From: Holacanthus passer
Lineage: Eukaryota; Chordata; Actinopteri; Pomacanthidae
NCBI GenBank assembly: GCA_025331565.1
Contig: JAFREQ010000157.1
Span: 1,054,001-1,118,000 of the forward strand
Direction: 5' to 3'
DNA length: 64,000 bases
The first letter of the stretch is position 1. The number at the start of each line of letters is the position of its first letter. Of this stretch, positions 1 through 15,200 are shown piece by piece. The notes under the pieces were generated by a model that saw only the letters and a program-made list of their open reading frames with translations, ran no database searches and had not been told where the DNA came from. The position numbers were made by a program, and so were the translations under genes.

Positions 1-176
1 TCAAACCCCCCCTGTGGCTTGTCAAGTTAGATCTTAAGGTATCACCGCAGAATATGTTCACATTGTTTACTGAGGGGGTTACATGCTGTACAGTGGTGTG
101 AAATCGAATTACGCACATTCTGTGTTGTATAAGATGTCATATTTGAGATATTAATCAAAGGATTTTCCTGCCCTAG

Positions 177-277
177 ATTTCCCCACCCTAAATTTTGGTG
201 TCAAAGCTGTCATGAAAACATCTGTCCTCCTCACCTGGGATTTGCCGCCAAACTACAAATCCCAAGTGCCTTTCAAG
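177..277 (+). CDS. ptprf: ptprf exon: fibronectin-III segment
   Basis: The acceptor is ccctag and the donor gtgagt. The exon opens with two bases of a split codon and then reads through KAVMKTSVLLTWDLPPNYKS to VPFK, the A-B strand region of a late FnIII repeat of LAR. It ends in phase 0. It is the first ptprf exon seen in the window. Confidence 0.9.
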
Positions 278-3200
278 GTGAGTGCCAGGATTTCAGCCAT
301 CCTGGAAAAAAATGTCCCCGTCCGTCCCCTCAAGGACAGACACAAAACACTTCACTGTGAATGTAATTTGCATAGACATCACTTTTCAATGGTTTTATAA
401 ACTATACTTTTATATTGCAGTTTTCAACCATCAAATTAAATACTGTACAATACAAGAATGTTAAAAGGATTTGTGAAATGGGAAAGCTATTACTGTCATT
501 GCTATTTCAACACAATGTATAACATGAACTGTACATATATTTGTAACATAATTGTATTGCAGTGCAGCACTATTAGCTGTTAACACTATCACCAGGGTGT
601 GATGCAGTGACTTTTCCTATTTGCACAGAAAAATAGGAAAAAACAGATTCATGCTCATTTATGAGGTGTAATAGTCTGTCAAAATGATATTATATCAATT
701 CCCACCTCATGGTAATGGAGCTAAGACAATTTGAGGTGTAAAAAAACTATTGGATATGCACCAATGGGCATGTTTGACACTGAAGCACAAGTGATGCGGT
801 GTCAGATGAGATGGGCACCTCTCTTAGGACCATGCTACTTTCGTCCATTTGTGCATCTGCGTGTGTTGGAGGGAGTGAGATGAGAGACCTTTGCATTTGT
901 CTGGTGGATATACATTTTGTACATGTACTGTATGTTAACTTAAAACCATAACTCCCTTCTTTTGCCTTGTGTGCTCACAGATCTTATACAACCAGCAAAG
1001 CGTGGAAGTGCAGGGAAACCTGAAGAGGAGGCTGATCACACAGCTGCAGCCAGACACAGACTACTCTTTTGTGCTGACAAGCAGGGGCAACATCGCTGGG
1101 GGTCTGCAGCAGCAGGTGTCCATCCGCACTGCCCCTGACCTGATCAAGACCAAGCCCAGCACACATCAGGCTCAGGGTGGCAAGATGACAATCAACCTGC
1201 CTAAGGTCCAGACCACCACACGTGTCAGGTCAGTACTGAGACACGTAGGACCGAACGCACAGGCCAGCTCTGACTTTGGGTCCAACAATAGATGATTGTT
1301 TTCTTGATTTATCAACAGAGGTTATGTAGCTTCATTTGTATTTGAGTCTTGCTGCTACAGTAGTCAAACTTTCCATCAGAAATCATTTAAGTGTAACCCC
1401 TTCAGGCCTCCTGTGTAAAATGTTAACAGGATCCTGATGTATATATTATTGCCAGCTAGTATTGAAAGTGTTATTTCTCAACACTCTTACTGTGACACTA
1501 AGAATATGGTGACATTTAAGCTTGGCAACTTTATTTTTACATAAATTTGTCTAAATGTGATAAACAAACATCCAGCAGTTAAATCACAGAATCATTTAAT
1601 CATTGACAGTTAATAAAAAGGACATTTTCAGTTTCAATTTAGGGAAAGTTCAAATGTATAAACATTACGAAATTCAAAAATCAAATTAAATCAAAACTGT
1701 TAAATAAAGACAAGGAATGAACAAAGGAATTTGTACTTGACATTTTGGGGCTTGTCTGTGGTCTTGGGCCCCTAAACGGCCACTTGGTGTCAAAAAACAT
1801 TGTCCTTCAGGAGCTGAAATACCTTTATAACAGCAGCAGCAGCCCAAGTGGCGCACTTGTATCTGATCAATACTAAACCTATTTTGAAACTTAAAACTGC
1901 AACTTTTAGCCTCAGCCAACTTTACACCTACAGCTGATGATAATCAAGACTTTTACCATCAGGTCGAGCTGTATTATCTTTTGACTCAAATTGTTAAGAG
2001 CAGAATTGTGCCTGACCCTGACGAGTAATGCCTTTCCTTCAGATACACACACACACATATAGAAACATCTGAGTAGGGGGAGTGCACATAGTTGATTGGT
2101 GAAAAGATTACAGGGCTGTCAGGACTGGCCAAGCTCCTGCACAGACTGACAGGTAAAGAGTGCACGTGATTGGGGATGGGAGAGTGGACGTGTGTGTGTG
2201 TGTCTGAGGGGGTGAGGAGTCTTGTTATACATGTCTTCTCCTGCTCCCAGACTTGACTGACTGTTGAATCACAACAGGCCGAGGCCTGGAGAGAAGGGAG
2301 AGAAGCAGCTGCTTTCACTGTCAGCAGCAGCTGATTTTACAAGCCGTTGAATGCCACACTGGGGGAAAAACTTTGAGCTGAGAGAAGACAGACTAGGGGA
2401 GAAGAGGAGAGAGACAGCGAGAGAGCCACCACATAAATAAACACAGACACAGATGTTTGAACATTGTGTACTCACAAGCACGTCCCTCCATCTATTACCT
2501 TACTCCTTAGTGTGACCCTAAACTCCTAAAATGTCTTTCTGATGTCTTTCTTTTTCTTCTATTTTTGGTCTTTATAATGATAGCAGTAAAAGAACACACA
2601 CGAGTAGTCACATAGCCGGTCCTATTAACCTAAGGATTCCTATGGGGATCTCTATTAGCTGAAGGCTCCTCTCGCTGGGATAGTGTTTGTTCCAGTCTAC
2701 ATGGCAGATGTTCTTAGTGATTAGCCATTAATTGGAGAATGCAGTGCCAATCTGTTGGTGTTCGACCTTGGTTGGTCCCGCTTGTGTACCACTCAAGTTT
2801 TGAATTCAGCCCAGCAAGCCTCACAGCACAAGTATGTCTTTCTAAATGTTTTGACTGTGCTAGTAATGCGCTTGGCCCTCTTTGATCTCAGCATGTATGT
2901 GCTTCAGTCAGTCTGTCTTAACACAGGCTTTATTTTTCTTGGCAGGTGGTACTACATCGTGGTGGTGCCGGTGTCGCAGTCAACGCGCCGGTGGAAGAAT
3001 CCAGACGAGATGGACCTGGATGAGGTGAGTGCCAGGCGGTGGCTGATTGGCTAATAAGCAAGGTCAGGGGTCACCGATAGCATCTTCCGTTCCAACTGGG
3101 TAGGAAGTGACTGGTTGTAGCTAATTAGCTCTACCCTCCTGTGCGCAGGGAGGAGGGGGTGGCAGGGCAGAGAGATTTTAAACAATGACTCACACGGCCA

Positions 3201-6200
3201 GGTGGGGATGTCTTGATTGGACGCCAGATCTGCAGACAGGACCCATCTGCTAAAATCTGACAGTTTGAGTGCACAGAGAATAATCTTATGTAACTATTGA
3301 TGTAAATGTTAAGCAAGTAAACTTTATTTATATAGAACTTTTCAAAAGAGTAGCTACAAATTCCTGCTCTACCTCCAGATTTTTCTTTAAAGTCTTTATA
3401 GTCAGGGTTTGGCTACTCCACACAAAGTTTTACATAAGGTATTCAAATGAGGATGAAGATTTATGACTGCTTTATTATTCTATTGAATAAAGGCCTTCCT
3501 TGTCCACAAGAGAATTTAAGCTAAATGACATGCCTAAATATTAATAGCATCATTTTTAAGTAAACTGCGAGGCTCGTTGGTTTGGATCGCTATTGTTCAA
3601 GCTCCCTGAAGAAATAACAGAAGAGACCAAGAGAGGGAGAGAGATGGGACTCCCTGAGTCATTAAACACTGAGCAGGCCATTGTCTCCTCCCTCCGACAT
3701 AATGATTTAATAAAGCTACATCTGGAGCAGCACATGAGACATCACTGACAGAAAACAAAATGCTGCTGGAAACACAATGCCGCAGTGCCGTGTGCTCCTG
3801 CTCATTTATTAACCAGGCTGGCAGTCATGCTGAGATTGTGTGCTGGAGCAAGCGCTAATTGCTCACTTCGTAGCTTGGCTGCATTGTTTGCAAAGTTGTA
3901 TCACTGAGCAAAGGGCATTTTAGCTGTGTGGAATCATTATCTCTTATTTGGAGGCATGGTAACAACCAGACCTGGTCATATAGTGTGAATGCAAAGGGTT
4001 TATTTTTCAGGGTTAGGGCATTCAGTTTTCAGCTTTATTGCACATAAATTAGATTTTTTTTTCACACACAGCACCTAAATAAATCCCACTGATTGGTATG
4101 AGGATGAGCCTTTTACCTCCATGTTACAGTATGATACAGTAAATTTAGTCTCTCTATTTTTTTCTTGCTCCTCCTCTAAAAGGAGATCAGAGTTCATGGT
4201 CTGACTCACTTTGACTCTTTGTGGCCAAACTTGACCTTAACCTTTGCTCTCTATGTTTTCCACAGCTGCTCAGGTCAAGTGAAGGCCCGGTCCTGAGGCG
4301 CAGACGTCACCTGGATTCCTCCAAGCCTTACATCGCTGCCAAGTTGGCCTCACTGCCAACCACCTTCACCGTGGGTGATGAGAAGAGGTACAACGGCTTC
4401 TACAACAAGCCCCTGACCAGTTCGCAGGAGTATCTCTGTTTTGTCCTGGCCGTACTCCGAGACGAAGGGGCAGACAGTGCTGCTAATTATGTAAGAGACA
4501 CACACACACGCACATTAAGTAAAACTTCCATTAAGTACAGGCAATCATTCATTTTTTGCTTTCTGGGTAAAATAAGACAGGATGAGATGAATAAGAACTT
4601 TTTTTATTTTGAGGGAAATTGTTAAAAGGAAAAGTAGGAAAGAATGCAAATATAAAAGATCAAATATCTATAAGGTGCAAAAATATCCAAAATATACACA
4701 ATGCGAAAAAAAAAAATTGAAGTAAAGCCCTGTTTACCTCTTCTGAATATTTATATGTGTCACCTTTTCTTTTCTCTGACAAACTATTTAAGTTTATGAC
4801 CCGGGCTCTAACCACGCTTCCCATCAAGCGTTTACAAAATGGCAGTGGCAAGCCAAATTGTTGTTGTTTTTACTGCCACTTACTCTTTACTACAGCCGCC
4901 TCTAAAATTCATTGCAGCTTGTCCTGATAACTCCCTTATCAGTAGACAATGACATCAGAGATCCAGCTTCGCCGTTTCAGCAGCCAGCAGGGCCCTGTGC
5001 AGATCTCTTTACTATGCTTCTACCACACTCTTGGCTTTCTAAGTGGAGGCCCCATGCACTCGTCAAACAGCACTAACGCAGAGGCTCAGCTCTCTGTGGG
5101 ATGGTCTGGAGTAAACTTCACTGCAGGAAGAATGAGAGTCTGCGATTGCTCTGGGCTCCTCCACTACCCGGGACATGCATATTCAGTAGCTGGGCTCTGG
5201 GCGACCGGAGGGAGAGAGTGCGAGCGCTCCATGTCCGAAACCAAATCCCAGACTTTTCACCTTTTTCTTTCTCTTCTCCCTCTCCTCTCAGCTCTTTTTC
5301 TTTCGCTCACTCGCTTCTTCTCTGTGTCTCTCTACCTCTCCCCCATCTTTCTCGACCGTGAAGAGAGCAGAGGAGATTGATTAGTGCGGCTGGAGTTAAG
5401 AGGGAGACGAGGGCCTGGTCACAGGGCCTAGGGAGTCTGTAAAGCAGGCCTGATTCCCTTGAAATGCTGCTTTAAATGTCCCTAAAGCTCCCCCCCGTCC
5501 CCCCCACCCCCCAAGTAATCCCCCACTCCTTCACTCTGACAAGGGGAGGGAGGTGCGAAGGAGGCTATAGTGGGCAGCCATGATACACTTCAAAGGAGAT
5601 GCTTAAACCCCATCGCTGCACAACACTCTCACTGCACCTGCCAGATGCACCAGGTTGGATGAGTGGTGCTCAAGATTTGTCTTTTTCTGTGTACTCCCCC
5701 TCCTTAAACTGTGTAGCACCCTCCCACCTTTAAACTTAATCGCTTGGATTAATCAGGCTTCACTCACATGGTGAGTCAATCAGTGTGTTTACCTTCACTG
5801 CAGTAACCCGGTTATTGACGGCTTTCGGCTCTAACCCGATTTTTTAAACTTCATGCAAATGACACACCTGATTTCTTGGTTAAGGGTTTACAGAAACTCA
5901 GTTATGAGGGCTGCATTGCTTTTTTTGACCAAGTATGAACTAAATTTTTATAACAGGGTTTACATGTGCATGACAAAGACTTTTAACAGAGAAGGTGTCG
6001 CTGTGACAGGGATTAAAGGAAAGATCATTACTCATTGCAGTGTATCCTTGTACCCAAAATAATTCTTTCCAAAGTCAGACTAACACCGAAACTGAAAAAA
6101 GAAGTCTAGATAAGTTGACATGCACCGCTGTCAGTAGACTTTTTGTAACAAATCAGACACGTGCGCACATCGAAAGGATAAACTGTCAGTTTCTTGCTTC

Positions 6201-9200
6201 AGAGCCTGTCCTCACGCTGAACTGTCAGTCCAAAGTCCCCTACAAAAAAGAGCCTCCTCAGGCTGCAGCATGATACTGCAATCCTTGGTTCAAAATACAC
6301 AAGGGGATAGGAAAGAAATCCTATAACTGACCTGCTACTATAATAAACAGGATTTACAGCAACAAGATTACTGCAGTGCATGTAAACACCTTGATTTCCT
6401 CATTTCTCCCAGTAACCTTGTTTCTTGTGTGCATGAAAACATGCTGAATTCTGTCATTGATCACCGCATAAATCCCCTAACTGCGCTCTTTGGGAAGCTC
6501 AGATACCGCAGCAGTGTTTGTTTTTGTCACACCCAACACGGCAGACATTTATTACTAAACACAAACGGGTGCAGAAGGTAAAGCGCGCAGCGAGATTGAG
6601 CAGTTGGCAGAAGCTGCCTCGAGCAGGATCTTCACCAGACCCAGGAGAATAAGACAACAAGTACTGGAGTAAATGACTTGTGTCTTTACTACACTTGCTC
6701 GCCACCACCCAAACTCCCCCAGCGTAGATCAAACAGGACCGCCAGGGTTTAATAAGCCCTCGTATATCAATGGCCACAAGCAGCCAGCAGTGGTTGGAGG
6801 GAAGAAGAGAAGGAAGGAAGGCAAAGGGGGATGAGAGAGAGAAAGCAGAAGAGAGTGTGCCTTCATGTCTCCCCAGCACCCAAGGCAGATAAACAAGCTG
6901 GGGGAAGTGTGAAATGGGATGATAGATGCTGGGTGTGTATAAACAGTATCATTTAATGCGAGAAGAGAGTGAGGGAGGGAGGTAGCATGAAATATTGTAT
7001 GATGTGAGATAGAGAGGAGGCCTGGCGTTGGAGAGAGGAAAAGAGGAAGGCAGAATTTTGGTATTGTGTCCCGTCCAGCCTGTGAAGCTCGCATGAGAGA
7101 AAGTGAACTGGTGGAAGAGGAGGAGATTGTACTAATGTGTGCTTTTCTTTTGATAAGGGAGAGGTGAGGTTGGGAGAAACCAAAATGGCAGAGTGTTGAA
7201 ATGTGTTTACCAGTGTTCTTTCAGACATTTATATTCTACTCACTCTCTACAAGAATCAGCTTTGTAGCACTAATTCTGTTGGTGCTCTGGGCTCAAAACA
7301 CCCTTAACATGGAAGACTGGCTTCTTTCGAAAATTCAAAAGACTTCGACAAACAATATCAAGAGAGAATTATGAACACGGGATGTTTTTTTCTGCCAGAG
7401 AGTATAAGCATATTCAAGCCCAAGTTTTCACCAAGGGTGGTAGAAATACAGGCAAAGTCGATGGGATTCTCTGTTCAACTGTGTTATGTCACCTCAGCTC
7501 ATAGTGGCCTCCCTGGAGTGATGCCTCCAGATATCTGGATGCTCAGTATTCAGACAGCTAGAGAGGGAAAAATGCAATTCTGGTGCTGAATGGGAAAGAG
7601 GCCATGTGAGAGAAAGTGGAGGGGAAAAGAAAGTATGAAGGGAGAACTACAGTATGAAGGAGAAGGGTCACCATTCAGGGTAAGCTAGACCCCCAAGCTA
7701 CATTTCTGTTCCTCGCAGATAAAGGCATACTCACACATGCTATCATCTTTCCCTCTTACTTTTTGTACCTCCGTTTTTTTGTTTTTATATCTCTTTCTCT
7801 AGCCTGTCTTCTCCCTCCCTCTCGCTGTCTTTGCCTGTGTCATGCAACGATGAGGAGAGTGTGGGCTCCTCAGCCTCCCCGGGGAGGCAGAGAAGAGCGG
7901 CAGATACATAATGGGCGTCTTTGCATGTTTGTTTGTTTGTCTAGCGCACACCCCTGCGGCTTATTTAAGCCACTTTTGGAGAGACGCAGAAGCTAGCGGG
8001 GTCAACGGCGAGTTGAAACAAAATGTGCCTGTGTTGCGCATAGCGGATTGTGCGCTCAGGGGACGGCGGAGCAGAGGCTGACTGGGGAAGTTGTGTAGCC
8101 CACAGGCCAGATAGCAGACTGGATATACTGCTACTACCGTAACACCTCTGATTCAGTCTCTCTCTTTCTGTCTCCTCGCTCTCTGCCATCTCTCATCACC
8201 CACTCTTTTCTCTCTGCTGTTCTCTTACTCTGTCTCAGACAAACACTTGCAGTCATATACACACACACACTCTCGGCGGCTGCGACCTAGACAAACACAC
8301 ATACTTGTGGAGGCTCAGAGGAGCTTGAGAAAAGGCTCAGAAAAACTGACGTATGCTCACACAAGCTCTTACACACATTTGTTTACAGTCTTTACACACA
8401 ACCGCACACTTTCTCTTTCTCTCGCTGACAGATGCACACACATATCGACACAAGCAAATTCATTCCATTCACTCATAATGCTTACAGTTGAATACAGTAT
8501 TGTAATAATACTCATTTTCAGTTAGCAACAGTCACATACTCTCTTGTGTCTCCTCAGTGCGGCTGGGGTTTAATCGAATTTTATGAAATCTGAATCCAAT
8601 GTCAAATCCACTTTCCAAATTTGACTCCCTTATGAAATCTTTTCAGGTTTGACTCAGTATTTTTCAGCAAATTAGGTTATAAATAAATAATATAAAAATA
8701 CAGCATTCAATTGAGATCTGTAATCACAATTTGTTGACCGAGAAGGCACTTCAGTATTGAGTGGCAGCTTAATTACTGTTCACAGCTTGTATCTGACACA
8801 TTGAAAGAACAGGTGTAGCCTTCTTACTTTTGTACACATTACTTTTCACAAGCTCCGAACACTGGAACATGTCCCAAATGCTGGAGTTCCTGGTCCAATG
8901 ATAAGATCCGTTAATAATGACACACAGCCCTCTGGTGATTGAGACTTGTGTTTGAGAGATTATCCTCTATTTCTTCAGCTGAGTACAGACGCTAGCTTAA
9001 AAAGAAAAAAGAAAAAAACTTCCCATAATGTAAATGCATGATGTAATTAATTTTAATTAGCTACAGTTGAGGCATTTAACCATTGGTTCATATATATCCT
9101 TAATAATAGTTGAGGATTGTAAGTAAAAGATTTGACATTCATTAGACTTTGAACTCTGCTGGGTTTTTTTTCAAAATGGGGCCGACACTAACCTCTCATA

Positions 9201-12200
9201 TACACAAACCCACCTGTGTCCATGCTATACACATGTATTCACGCTGATTCAGACTGGTGGGAGATACACGTATATTTAGTTTTTATGTCTCTCACTGTCT
9301 CTGACTCACTCACTCTCAGGCTCATACATTCCGTCACTGCACCATCGCTCCATTGTGATACCACTATACGAGCGCAGAGGCATTAGGAGCTGCGTGACTG
9401 AGCTTTTATCAGATATTAGGGCTGTTCAAATGGATGATCCCAGTACTTTGGCGTGACCAACAGACAAAAAGCCCTCTCTTTTTGTCCGGCCCTCGCCTCT
9501 CCTCTCGCTCTTCCTCCCTTATCCTTCTCTGAAAGCACAGCTGCAGTCATTTGTTACACCGCGAAAAAAAAGTTTTTTCCCAGGATTCCCTGCAGGGCCA
9601 CATCCTACAGCTTTTTTTTGGGCCCTCCCGATGGAACAGGAAGCCTTGTGGTGTCGTCACATCAGCAGTGTCCCACCGCTGTGTCGCTTCTCTTTGTTCT
9701 CAGATAATAGGTTCCTCCCAAAGGCACATAGAGCGGGAGTCTCATGTGCCTGGTGTGTGTATCTCCATGTGCGTGAAAGACAAATGCAAAACATTGCTGC
9801 TGTAAACTAAGCTGTAATATGAAAAATCTTTTCACTTTCCAGCTTGAGTTATCGTGCCTGTGCCTGTGCCTCAGAGCAAGCTGGTTTGCACGTACGCGAT
9901 TGAGACATGCTGTAAGGCTCACACACCCCTACTGTAAATTTTTCCGGCAGTTGCCCAAGAGTACGAGAGATAACAGAACTATTTGACAGAGCGCAGGACT
10001 CTTTGAGCTCATTTCAGCTTATCTTTCCAATTAATATCTGCCTGTGTGCCGAAGAGCAGGCTGCTGTGCGGCTAATGATCCGGATTACCGCTGCCTGCTG
10101 CCCCGCCACTCCTGCTGCATGCTGGGAGCCCAATTCCCTTCGAGGGCTGCGATCTGTCACCCATGCCCCTCCGCGCACCCCCTCCCCTCCCCGACCTGCA
10201 TCTCCCTTTGTCGTTCAAAAGGAGACACGCTACGCTCTAATGACAGATGCCTGGCACCTCCCTCTTTCTCTTTCTCATCTGTCACCTTGCTCTCCTGCAG
10301 TTAGACTCCGTCTTCTTTCAGACACTTTTTAAACACCATACTGCGTCGCCTCGTGCACCCGCTCCTCAGACACACACTCACACACGCACATCCCTCCCTC
10401 CCCTCCGTCATTTAAAGACGGAGGAGCGCAGAGATGTCTCATTTACAACCAAGGTGGAAACGCACCCTCACCGTCACCTCCTCCTCCTCCTCTTCCGTCA
10501 CGGTGTGAACACTAATGAAGAAGAGATGAGTCCTCTCCTGTGCCCCCATTTATCTCAGTGGCCAAGGGACATGCACACTCATCCCTGCCTCTCTGTTTCT
10601 GCCTCTCTCACTCTCCTGTCTCACACTTCATCTCAAACGTGATGCAGCGCTTTAATAGAAACAAAATAGCTTCATTAAACAAGATGGCTAGTGTTTTTAG
10701 GAAAGTGTCGGTCAATAGTATTATGGCTTGCTCTGCTGCATCCTTCAACCATGCCCTATTATTAGGATAAAATAACTTGGTTCTCAAGGGGCCAGAAACA
10801 AGAACTCTGCAGTCAAATATTTTGATTCCCTTTCTTTATCAAGGTATACTTGGCTAGCACTATTTATATTTTAGTGTTTCACTATTTCCAACAATGTTAC
10901 ATTAGCTACTGTATCATAAATGTCAGATGGATGATGTCTGTTGTTTTTCTCATGATTCAAGAATATGAGAGGTTGTCTGAAACACCTGTTTGGATCATTC
11001 CACAGGTAAACAGGTTCATTGGTAACAGGCGATAGTATTATGATTGGGTATGAAAGGTTCATACTGGAAAGATTCATCGTTCATTCACAAGCAAGGATGG
11101 AGCGAGGTTCACCACTTTGTGAACACATGATTGTATAAAGGAGATTAATACATGAATTTGTTGTTGGTAACACATAGTTCGTTTTACATAGCATCCCAAC
11201 TTTTTTGGAATCATGGTTGCAGTAATGTAATATGAACTTGCAGTATTTCACCGAGCCAAAACAGAAAAAGTTTAGAAAAATAGTGACTTGGCTCTCATGC
11301 ACCTGCACTTTCCTCTTTTCTTTTCCCTTCCAGATGACATTTTCAGCCAGTCCCTACTCAGACCCAATCCAAGTGACGACAAGTATGGCTCAGGGGATGG
11401 AGCAGCCTGAAATGTTGTGGGTTATGGGCCCAGTGTTGGCTGTGGTCCTGATCATCATCATCGTCATCGCCATCCTGCTCTTCAAGAAGTAAGAGGCTGT
11501 GCTCAGTCATTCTTCTGTGTGTGTGTGAGGTTCAACTGCAGTGACTCTTGTGATTGTAGGTTTCTTTTGGTTGCATCAGGAATGGTAATGAAACATGCTC
11601 CCCTCTGCCACTTGCACCCAGCTGCTCACAGACCAAACTGGAACATCCAATTTCCTTACCATAAGATACAGTGTAAGAGGAAAGGAACCTAAGGCAGATT
11701 GATTTGTCTTTCAGAAAATCCTCATTTCTCCCCAAAAGATTGTGGCCCAGTTGGCCATTTTTAGCATTACTATGTAAAGTGTCAGTTGAAATGGCAGCTG
11801 ACATTGTCTCCCTAATGAAAAGCACGGCTTGGCTGTCAAAAACCCTTAGTTAGGAGTGAGAAATGTGTTTTGGCCAACGCCATTGGTCATTTCAAATAAG
11901 AAACAGAAGGCTGCAGCAGAGGGCTTAACTAAAAGCTCAGTCAATATCTCTTAAAAGCACTTCAGCTGCCCCTGTGCAGCACACCGTGGATACACACAGG
12001 CCAACAAGGTGCAGGGGAGGTGCACACAAACGGATAATGACACAACTAGTGCTGAAACAAATTGCCGATTAGTTAGTCAACAATTTAGTTATTTTGATAA
12101 TTGATTAATCATTTTAGGTGATTTATTATGTAAAAATAAACATTCGCCGGTTTCGACTGAACTGTGAAGATTTGCTGCCTTTATATTTTGTATGTCTTTG

Positions 12201-15200
12201 TAAAATGAACGTGTTTTGGACTGTTGGTCAGACAAATCTTTGAGTATGTCACCTTGGCCTCTTGGAAACAGTGATTGGAATTTTTTCATTTATTTCAATT
12301 ATTTTGTTTATCAAATGTTTTTGAATTTTTGAAGCAGACAGGAAATTGGAGGACAGCGAGGGGGTGTGACATGTCACGTGTTACCAAGGCACCTCAGTAT
12401 GTTTAGTCAGATAATCAAACTAATGACAGATTAATCAATAACACAATTTATAGTACTGCATTTAACAGATATTTTTGTTTTTGATTAATCTGCCAATTAT
12501 TTTGTTACCAAACATTATTGAACAGTGAAAAATGTCCAGTGCTATATTCTACGGCCCAATGAGGTTTCATCAAACAGTGATGAAAGACCAAGACAAGCAG
12601 CAAACTCTCACATTTGAGCACTCGGAACATTCACTTTTTTTTTTTTTTTTTTTTGCATTTTTCCTTTGAACATGACTCAAACGATTAATCAATTAGAAAA
12701 AGAGGAGCTGATTACTTTTCTGTCATTTGACTAATCGTTGCTGCTCTATAAAATAATCATTAGTTGCAGCCCGGATACAGCCAGCCTGCCTTTAGGCCTG
12801 TTAGTATTAAACAATGGTTTGTATGTTAACAGAGGAGGCAATAATAATAACGATAATGTGGTTCGGACACTATAAAAACACCATTTAAATGGGAATCTAT
12901 TACCTGCGAGCCATTATTTACCACACTTGGCTTCTTCCTGATAAGTCCCTCCTCCCTATCTTCTCCTGATGGCTCCATTACAAATTCTCCATTTCACATC
13001 ATACCTATTCTCCAACCTGCCATTCCCAGCCCCTCCGACTGCTGTGCGGCTGCCGTCTCCAGCAGACTTAGAAAGGGACCAGTTAATAATAGGCCTTGAG
13101 ACAGCTCACTGCTGCTCCTCTGTCTGGAAGCCCTTTCTCCACATAGACACAGATCGACAGGAGGGACTGTGGGGAGGTGGCTGTGTGCCCTTTTCACTGT
13201 GGACTGGCAGTAAATGTGCAAAGGAATAATCACACTCCAGCTCGGGTTGTTATTGCTACCTGCATATTCGCCAAAACCAACACCAGCAGTGAACAATGAT
13301 GAGGTTATTCTCAAAAGTCTCCAGTGAGTGTTAAGATAACTTTTTTATGCTGTGCTTTCAAGATATGGTTCACATTTTTGGAAGAACTGAATTTAGCTGA
13401 AAAAACAGTAAAAAAAAGAAACGTGAGTAAAAAAAGTTTTCCGTCCATATGGATACCAATTATCTATTAAAATCTATTAATCCCCCCTCCTTCTTTTTGC
13501 CCTCTGTGAATGCAGCAAACAGGAAAGGTGGGTACTCGCTGTTCCATCAGTCACGACTTCATCTCCCACCATCCAAGTCCCTTTCATTTGTGTTGTGTAA
13601 TTGGTGGTGTTGATCAGCTGTTCAGGTTTGCAGGGTCTGCTTCCTCTCAGCTCCAATCGGCACAAAAAACACACTCAAATAAAAATAAAAGCAGGAAACA
13701 TCTTTAATTTGGTTTTTCTAATTTGATTTGTTCAGTTTTACGTGACAAGACATACAAGCCATGAGAAGCAGCAGACTCCGCAGCCTTTGATAACTGGGGT
13801 CAAAGAAACCCCGGGTCAATATCGTGTAGCAGTGCATGTTCCACATCTCGTGCCAGTGTCCCTCCTCAGATCGTCCTGTCTGCCGTGGTTTGTCTCCGTG
13901 CTGTGTTTCATTATCCAGCCAGTGTCAGCGCGCCCCTTCAGGATTGGCCCCATCTGAATATGCCAAGGCATCACCTGCTGTTGAATGGGCCATTGTGAAG
14001 TAAATGCCAGACAGGGAAACTGCTGAAAAAGAAATGTTCCCATCTTTTAAGCTGACATTTTCCACCGAGACCCATTCCTCCACTTTCCCCCCCTCTCCCT
14101 GCTTCCTCATGGCAGGAGTCTCAACAAAGGGCCCTGTTCTACCCTCATTAAACGCACCCTGTACTGCACACACACTCATACTGTGTGTGTGTGTGTGTAC
14201 TTACATTCTCAAACGTCTTAACCCTCATTTTGAGCCTGAGATGAATACCTCCATTGAGAAGGCTGCCATGTTTACTTTAGCCCAGCACTAAAGTGTCATG
14301 TAGATTGGTATCTGATTGGGTCAGAGGGATAGATGGGGGTGTGGGGAGCAGATCACAGATGCACAACTCTTTCACCCCCTCCCCCAGCCCGACCCACCCA
14401 GCACCAGCACCAGCAGTGATCTCTGGGAAAACCGGATACAGTCTGGCTCAGCTCTTGGCTGGAGAGGAAAAGATGCTTGTCATAGATTAGCCGTCACGCT
14501 GCTAGCATTAGCTTAAGCCCCTGCAGCGTAAGATAACAGGTGGCGGTGAGGCCCAAGCCCCAGCAGCTGAGGTGGACTGGGTTAAGACTGTGTGTGCACC
14601 AGCAGCTTTATGTATTCTCACCACGCCGGGCGTCAACAGAAGGCCCTGCTCCTGCCTAAAACCCACGCTCGCCACTTGCAAATGGAGTGCAATGAGATGT
14701 GAAATTTCCACAGGGCGCCCTGATGCTTCCTTCCGCCCATTTCCATTTGCAGTCAGAAGGCTTCTGATTCTGCAGCTGTATCTGTGTGAGTGTGTGTAGT
14801 TGTGAAAGTGAGAGAGGTGGGAGAGCGTACATCTGTGTGCCTGTTTGTGTGTGTATGTCAACAGATGCTGCCTGTCTGAACATTAGAATACAGGCAGGCT
14901 GCCTTTTCTGTTCCTCTCTCCGCCTGATGGACGAAGCTACGGTAGACTGAGCCGAGCCAGTCCGAGCTGTACTGTTCTGTCCTGCGCTACGCTAGCCTCA
15001 GTTAGGCCGGGTCTGGCAGCGCAGGTGCTGCCGAACTGGTCTAATTACCCAGTGTTGTGCCACCCAGCTGATGAGCTAATTACAGCATCCGCCTGTTTTT
15101 CCTCTCAATCTGGAAAGCCAGTAAACACAATGTGTTGTTAGCACACACACACACAGCAGCAAAAATCACACATTTAAATCTTTGCTACACACAAACACAC

